This document shows positions 60,144 through 64,000 of a DNA stretch of 64,000 nucleotides, in pieces. Numbering within the stretch: position 1 is the first letter of the stretch; each line of letters starts with the position of its first letter. The notes beneath the pieces were generated by a model that was not told the origin of the DNA, ran no database searches, and was given only the letters and a program-made list of their open reading frames with translations. Both the position numbers and the translations under genes were made by a program. Origin of the DNA: Luteibacter sp. (GTDB lineage: Bacteria; Pseudomonadota; Gammaproteobacteria; Xanthomonadales; Rhodanobacteraceae). The DNA lies in the NCBI RefSeq assembly GCF_009912395.1, contig NZ_WNDO01000017.1, positions 1-64,000 of the forward strand. Direction: 5' to 3'.

Positions 60144-61445
60144 TCAGAAGCGGTAGGAAATCATCAGGCGGTTGTAGGTCCACGGCAGGTTGCCGGGATT
60201 GAGGCCGTTGCTGCCGCCGACGGTCCGCTCCCAGCGGTTGCGTACCTGGAGGCCCTTCACCCAGCGGTCGAGCTTCCAGATCACGTCCACATAGAGATCG
60301 TGGCTACGACCGCGCGAGCGGGTGTCGTACTGCGCATAGGCGGCGGCCAACTGGAGCTGGCCATCGAAGAAGCCGTAGCCGGCGCGGGCCTTCCAGGCCC
60401 GTCCGGGGCCTTGCTCTACCAAGCCCCGAAGCATCGAGGTAGTGAACAGCGGATCGGTGGCGTAGCCGTTGGTGTAGGGCGAGATCACCGCGCCGCCACC
60501 CACCGCGCCGTTCTGGCTGCCCACCCGGTTGTAGGACAAGCCGACGGTGGCCTGGCCGATCTTCGCGCCGGCGTCGAGGCCCCAGGCTCGCGCGTCGATG
60601 CGATCGCCGGCCAGGCCATTGACCCGTGTGGCGTTCTCGACCAGCACATTGTTGGCGCCCCCGGTCTGGCGCAGGACCTGAGCGCCGACGAAGGGCGTGA
60701 TGCCGCTGTCGGTGGCGAAGGTATAGGTGGCGTCCGCGTAACCCATCCGACCGAACCCGCCAAAACCGTAGTACCAGGCGCGGGCCTTCAGGCCGCCGGA
60801 GGCGTAGGTGCTACCCAGCGCCGTGGTCCCGCCTGCCGCCCGGGCGTCGGCGGGCAACGTGCCGTTCTGTCCGAACATGGTGTCGCCGCGCCAGTGCGAG
60901 GGGTAGTAGACGTTGTCGGCCAGGAAGCCATCGGAGGTACGGCTCTTCCAGCGGAGCGTGCGGATGGCCTGGACGTTCCAGCCCGGAGCGACCTCCACGA
61001 TGACATTGAGTGCCCGGTAGGAGGCCGGGATCACCCGCGAGTCGGACGGGCCCATCCAGGGGGTGTCGAGGTACTGGTCACCGGCACGCACGGTGACCCC
61101 GCGACCCGCGTATTCGGCATAGACCTGCGAGAAACCACTCAGCGATGACCCCTGGGCCATCAGCGAGGCGTCGATCCGGGTGTGTGGATCGGCCCGGGTA
61201 CCGAGGGACTGCGCCGAGAACCCCGTGGCCGCGAGACGGAAGCCGCCGACGCTGCCGCTCTTCACCGTGAACAGGCCAGCCAGCGACCAAGCGCGCTCGT
61301 CATGGGCGTTGGCGGTATCGAAGACACGATCGAAGCGATACAGGCGAAGCTCGCCGTCAAAACGGGCATCGCGGATGAAATCCTCGGCCTGGGCTCCGCC
61401 CGCCGCGCAGGCCAGCGCCATGGCAAGGGACGCTCGGCGACGCAT
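60144..61445 (-). CDS. OprD-family outer-membrane porin
   Basis: 433 residues. Start at MRRRASLAMALACAAGGAQA (signal peptide). The frame to 61571 is unlikely. Mature part begins EDFIRDARFDGELRLYRFDR, then repeated amphipathic strands and the OprD-type features GGFRLAATGFSAQSLGTR, ending NRLMISYRF with terminal Phe. OprD proteins take up amino acids, small peptides or organic acids. Converges with thrC, 9 bp between stops, so the two share a transcript end. Substrate unknown. Confidence 0.88.
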   Translation of the reverse strand: MRRRASLAMALACAAGGAQAEDFIRDARFDGELRLYRFDRVFDTANAHDERAWSLAGLFTVKSGSVGGFRLAATGFSAQSLGTRADPHTRIDASLMAQGSSLSGFSQVYAEYAGRGVTVRAGDQYLDTPWMGPSDSRVIPASYRALNVIVEVAPGWNVQAIRTLRWKSRTSDGFLADNVYYPSHWRGDTMFGQNGTLPADARAAGGTTALGSTYASGGLKARAWYYGFGGFGRMGYADATYTFATDSGITPFVGAQVLRQTGGANNVLVENATRVNGLAGDRIDARAWGLDAGAKIGQATVGLSYNRVGSQNGAVGGGAVISPYTNGYATDPLFTTSMLRGLVEQGPGRAWKARAGYGFFDGQLQLAAAYAQYDTRSRGRSHDLYVDVIWKLDRWVKGLQVRNRWERTVGGSNGLNPGNLPWTYNRLMISYRF

Positions 61446-61700
61446 CAGCGCAGCCTTCCCTGATCGTTCGGTGTCGACACCATCGACGCTCGCTCCGTGA
61501 CAGAAAAAAGACAGCCACGGTAGCACGAATCGCCAAACGGCCAGCCGTTGGCACGCCCGTGTCGCAGCCATTCCGATGCCGATTCCGGGTGGACGCGCGT
61601 GCCACTCGCCGCCTATCGATATGAGACATGGATCACAGGCCGTTCAGGACGTGGGCGTCTAGCCGTCCAAACGAAATAAAAAAAGTTTCCTCGGAAAGTG

Positions 61701-61730
61701 TTGACACGCCCGCACGACATCGCATACGAT
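61701..61730 (+). promoter_or_regulatory. Promoter of the leu/ilv operon
   Basis: TTGACA at 61701-61706 and TACGAT at 61725-61730 with an 18-bp spacer. Same layout and partial identity as the thr promoter. The predicted start is about 61736-61738, at the leader ATG. Upstream (61446-61700) nothing else is recognised. Confidence 0.75.
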
Positions 61731-61737
61731 CGACTGC

Positions 61738-61866
61738 ATGACGCAGCGCAATATCCATGGCCGCTTTGCCCTCGACCTCCTTACGGCGGTAACGGGCAAG
61801 CTGCGTCTCGGCGGCGGCCTCCTTCTTATTAGCCTTGTACTTATTACCTGCGGAGGTGCGGGCTGA
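61738..61866 (+). CDS. leuL: leu/ilv operon leader peptide (attenuator), 42 residues
   Basis: MTQRNIHGRFALDLLTAVTG, then KLRLGGG and the control run LLLISLVLI (residues 28-36), ending TCGGAG. It has 10 Leu, 3 Ile and 2 Val codons. In the control run the codons CTT, ATT and GTA are used, which are rare in this GC-rich chromosome and should make translation sensitive to charged tRNA. No Shine-Dalgarno sequence precedes the ATG, which coincides with the predicted transcript start. The last codons also carry the antiterminator strand. Confidence 0.9.
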   Translation: MTQRNIHGRFALDLLTAVTGKLRLGGGLLLISLVLITCGGAG

Positions 61867-61947
61867 GGGCAAGTGTCCAGGTGAACTAAACAAATACCTG
61901 AAGACTCCCAAAGAACCCCGCACCCGGTAACGGATGCGGGGTTTTTT
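61855..61947 (+). terminator. leu attenuator: terminator with alternative antiterminator pairing
   Basis: Terminator arms AACCCCGCA (61914-61922) and TGCGGGGTT (61935-61943), followed by TTTTTT. The left arm can instead pair with GGTGCGGG (61855-61862) at the end of the leader ORF, through CCCGCACC (61917-61924), an exact 8-bp match. A ribosome stalled at the Leu run would leave GGTGCGGG free and block the terminator; one reaching the stop codon would cover it. Confidence 0.88.
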
Positions 61948-61984
61948 ATTGCCCGGCCCGCCTCACACACGAGCGGAGCCAGAC

Positions 61985-63211
61985 ATGAATCCAGCACACC
62001 AGGGCAGCACCGACACCGCCGACAGCGACGTAGGCGGACGCGTGCGCATTTTCGACACCACCTTGCGCGACGGCGAGCAGGCCCCCGGCTTCTCGATGGA
62101 CCGTCGTGCAAAACTGCGAATGGCGCACGCCCTGGAAGAACTGGGCGTCGACATCATCGAGGCCGGCTTTCCGCAGGCCTCACCCGACGATTTCGCCGCC
62201 GTGGCGGAGATCGCGAGGACGTTGAAAACGCCTACGATCGCCGCGCTGGCCAGGTGTCAGGCGGGTGACATCGACAGCGCGGGCAAGGCACTGGAAGGCG
62301 CGCGACATTCACGGATACACCTGTTCCTCTCAACCTCTCCCCTGCATCGCGAACACAAGCTGGGGAAAAGCAAGCAAGAAGTGATCGACATCGCCGCAAC
62401 GGCGATCCAGCGTGCGAAAGCCCTGGCACACGAAGTCGAATTCTCCGCCGAAGACGCCATGCGCACGGAACCGGAGTACCTCGCCGAGATCTTCTCGGTC
62501 GCCGTGGAAGCCGGCGCCACCACCCTCAACGCACCCGACACCGTCGGTTACGTCACCCCCAACGAAATCTTCGACATGTTCACCTACCTGCGCGCGAACG
62601 TCCGCGGCGCGGACAAGGTGGTGTTTTCGTCGCATTGCCACGACGACCTCGGCATGGCCGTGGCGAACAGCCTCGCTGCCGTCGCGGCGGGCGCACGCCA
62701 GGTGGAGTGCACGATCAACGGCATCGGCGAACGCGCCGGCAATGCCGCGCTGGAAGAGATCGTGATGGCCATCCACACGCGCAAGCCGTTGTTCCGCGTG
62801 GATACCGGCATCGTTACCCGGCACCTGTTCCCCACTTCGCGTCTGCTGGCCGAGGTCACGGGACAGCGCGTGCCGCGCAACAAGGCCGTGGTCGGCGACA
62901 ACGCGTTCGCGCATGAGTCGGGCATCCACCAGCACGGCATGCTCAAGCATCGCGGCACGTACGAAATCATGACGCCGCAGGACGTGGGCGCAAAGACCTC
63001 GCTCGTCCTCGGCAAGCATTCCGGCAAGCATGCCCTGCGCCAGCGCCTGTCCGAACTGGACTACCAGCTCGACGACGCCACGCTCGCCACCGTCTTCGAA
63101 CGCTTCAAGGTGCTGGCCGATCGCCAGCGCAATGTCACTAACGACGATCTCGTGGCGCTGATGAGCGCCTACGACGACGAAACCCAGGCCGCTGTCGCGG
63201 TCCAGTCCTAA
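61985..63211 (+). CDS. leuA: 2-isopropylmalate synthase, short form without allosteric domain
   Basis: 408 residues from [20 protein letters not shown], with GGAG upstream. The DRE-TIM catalytic barrel has [20 protein letters not shown], the metal motif [35 protein letters not shown], and the linker [20 protein letters not shown]. The chain ends soon after the second subdomain ([13 protein letters not shown]), so the C-terminal LeuA dimer/feedback domain of about 110 residues found in E. coli LeuA (523 residues) is missing. The end is a true stop with ilvE 9 bp on, so this is not a window artefact. Condenses 2-ketoisovalerate with acetyl-CoA. Confidence 0.93.
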   Translation: MNPAHQGSTDTADSDVGGRVRIFDTTLRDGEQAPGFSMDRRAKLRMAHALEELGVDIIEAGFPQASPDDFAAVAEIARTLKTPTIAALARCQAGDIDSAGKALEGARHSRIHLFLSTSPLHREHKLGKSKQEVIDIAATAIQRAKALAHEVEFSAEDAMRTEPEYLAEIFSVAVEAGATTLNAPDTVGYVTPNEIFDMFTYLRANVRGADKVVFSSHCHDDLGMAVANSLAAVAAGARQVECTINGIGERAGNAALEEIVMAIHTRKPLFRVDTGIVTRHLFPTSRLLAEVTGQRVPRNKAVVGDNAFAHESGIHQHGMLKHRGTYEIMTPQDVGAKTSLVLGKHSGKHALRQRLSELDYQLDDATLATVFERFKVLADRQRNVTNDDLVALMSAYDDETQAAVAVQS

Positions 63212-63220
63212 GGAGGATCC

Positions 63221-64000
63221 ATGGAAGCCCCGTCCCATCTCTGGCACAACGGCCGCATCAAGGCCTGGGCGGAAGCCACCGTCCACGTGGGCGCACACGC
63301 GCTGCACTACGGATCCTCGGTGTTCGAAGGCGTGCGCGTGTACGCCACGCCCGACGGCCCGCGCTATTTCCGCCTCGAAGACCACACCGAGCGCCTGTTC
63401 CACTCGGCGCGGGTGTACGACCTGCCGATGCCCTACGACGCCGCCACGATCAACCGCGCGTGTCGCGAGGTGATCCGCGCGAACGGATTGCAGTCGGCCT
63501 ATGTGCGCCCCATCGTCCTGCGCAGCGGCTTCACCTTTAGCATCGCACCGCCGGCCGAGACCGCGGTGGACGTCGCCGTGATCGCGCTGCCCTGGGGCGC
63601 CTACCACGGCGCCGACGCACTGGAGAAAGGCGTGGATGTCTGCGTGTCGTCGTGGAATCGCGCGGCGCCGAATACCTATCCCAGCGGCGCGAAGGCCGGT
63701 GGCAATTACCTCAACAGCCAGCTCATCGCACGCGAAGCGGCCAACGGCGGTTACGCCGAGGGCATCGCGCTGGGCACCGACGGACTGCTCAGCGAGGGCG
63801 CCGGCGAAAACCTGTTCGTGGTGCGCAAGGGCACCATCTACACGCCGCCGGCCGCGTCGGCCATCCTCTGCGGCATCACCCGTGACACCGTGCTGACGCT
63901 CGCCCGCCAGCGTGGCTACGACGTGGTGGAACAGTCGCTGCCGCGCGAGATGCTGTATTTCGCCGACGAAGTCTTCATGACCGGTACCGCCGCCGAACTG
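63221..64000 (+). CDS. ilvE: Branched-chain amino-acid aminotransferase (cut by window edge)
   Basis: At least 260 residues; continues beyond the window. AAGGAGGAT lies 2-10 bp before the ATG. Class IV PLP aminotransferase: HALHYGSSVFEGVRVYATPD at the start, YVRPIVLRSG, Lys158 in YPSGAKAGGNYLNS as the PLP-binding lysine, and GYAEGIALGTDGLLSEGAGE followed by NLFVVRKG. It carries out the last step of Leu, Ile and Val synthesis and is co-transcribed with leuA under the leader attenuator. Confidence 0.95.
   Translation, partial: MEAPSHLWHNGRIKAWAEATVHVGAHALHYGSSVFEGVRVYATPDGPRYFRLEDHTERLFHSARVYDLPMPYDAATINRACREVIRANGLQSAYVRPIVLRSGFTFSIAPPAETAVDVAVIALPWGAYHGADALEKGVDVCVSSWNRAAPNTYPSGAKAGGNYLNSQLIAREAANGGYAEGIALGTDGLLSEGAGENLFVVRKGTIYTPPAASAILCGITRDTVLTLARQRGYDVVEQSLPREMLYFADEVFMTGTAAEL

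Overview
The window looks like a chromosomal segment of a GC-rich gammaproteobacterium of the Xanthomonadales, most like Rhodanobacteraceae such as Luteibacter or Dyella. That assignment is inference: it rests on gene content, codon bias, dispersed inverted repeats of the type TGTAGGAGCGCGC...GCGCGCTCCTACA, and many TonB receptors. No marker gene settles the genus.

Region 1 (1-16.7 kb, mostly minus strand) is a contact-dependent inhibition locus in cdiB-cdiA-cdiI order. CdiA is 3609 residues and ends in a predicted BURPS668_1122-type deaminase toxin, with the immunity gene starting inside the toxin stop codon. Downstream lies an AT-rich mosaic of small orphan genes and debris. It holds a barstar-like immunity remnant whose frame has no start codon, several unrecognised small ORFs, toxin-like fragments, and the right end of an IS3-family element that has cut into the last small gene and supplies its stop codon.

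Region 2 (16.7-22.0 kb, minus) is an iron-uptake operon: ECF sigma factor, FecR-like anti-sigma, TonB receptor with STN domain, PepSY membrane protein and a 58-residue membrane protein, behind a Fur-box-like site. Region 3 (22.2-34.8 kb) is a set of stress and redox enzymes with local regulators: an RclC-like membrane protein, TetR/SDR, quinone oxidoreductase/LysR, old yellow enzyme with a hydrolase, a VOC protein, LysR/hydrolase, tRNA-Arg(CCG), Mug glycosylase, TetR/aldo-keto reductase, and a membrane-bound LytTR regulator. Several divergent pairs have clear inverted repeats between them.

Region 4 (34.9-48.3 kb) holds a YfhO-type membrane protein, an acyltransferase, two unrecognised proteins, an M61 peptidase, a pair of small unknown genes, a Sel1-like secreted protein, a HAF-repeat secreted protein, a glutathione transferase and an amino-acid permease. 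Region 5 (48.4-56.0 kb) looks like an organophosphate-scavenging cluster: TonB receptor coupled to a glycerophosphodiesterase, then divergently a nucleotide pyrophosphatase/phosphodiesterase and a CpdB-like nucleotidase.

Region 6 (56.5-64 kb) has two amino-acid operons controlled by attenuation. A Thr/Ile-rich leader peptide precedes a monofunctional homoserine dehydrogenase, thrB and thrC. A Leu/Ile/Val-rich leader with a textbook terminator/antiterminator precedes a short leuA lacking the usual allosteric domain and the start of ilvE. Both leader ORFs begin at about the expected transcription start, with no Shine-Dalgarno sequence, so both may be leaderless messages. An OprD-like porin lies between the two operons.
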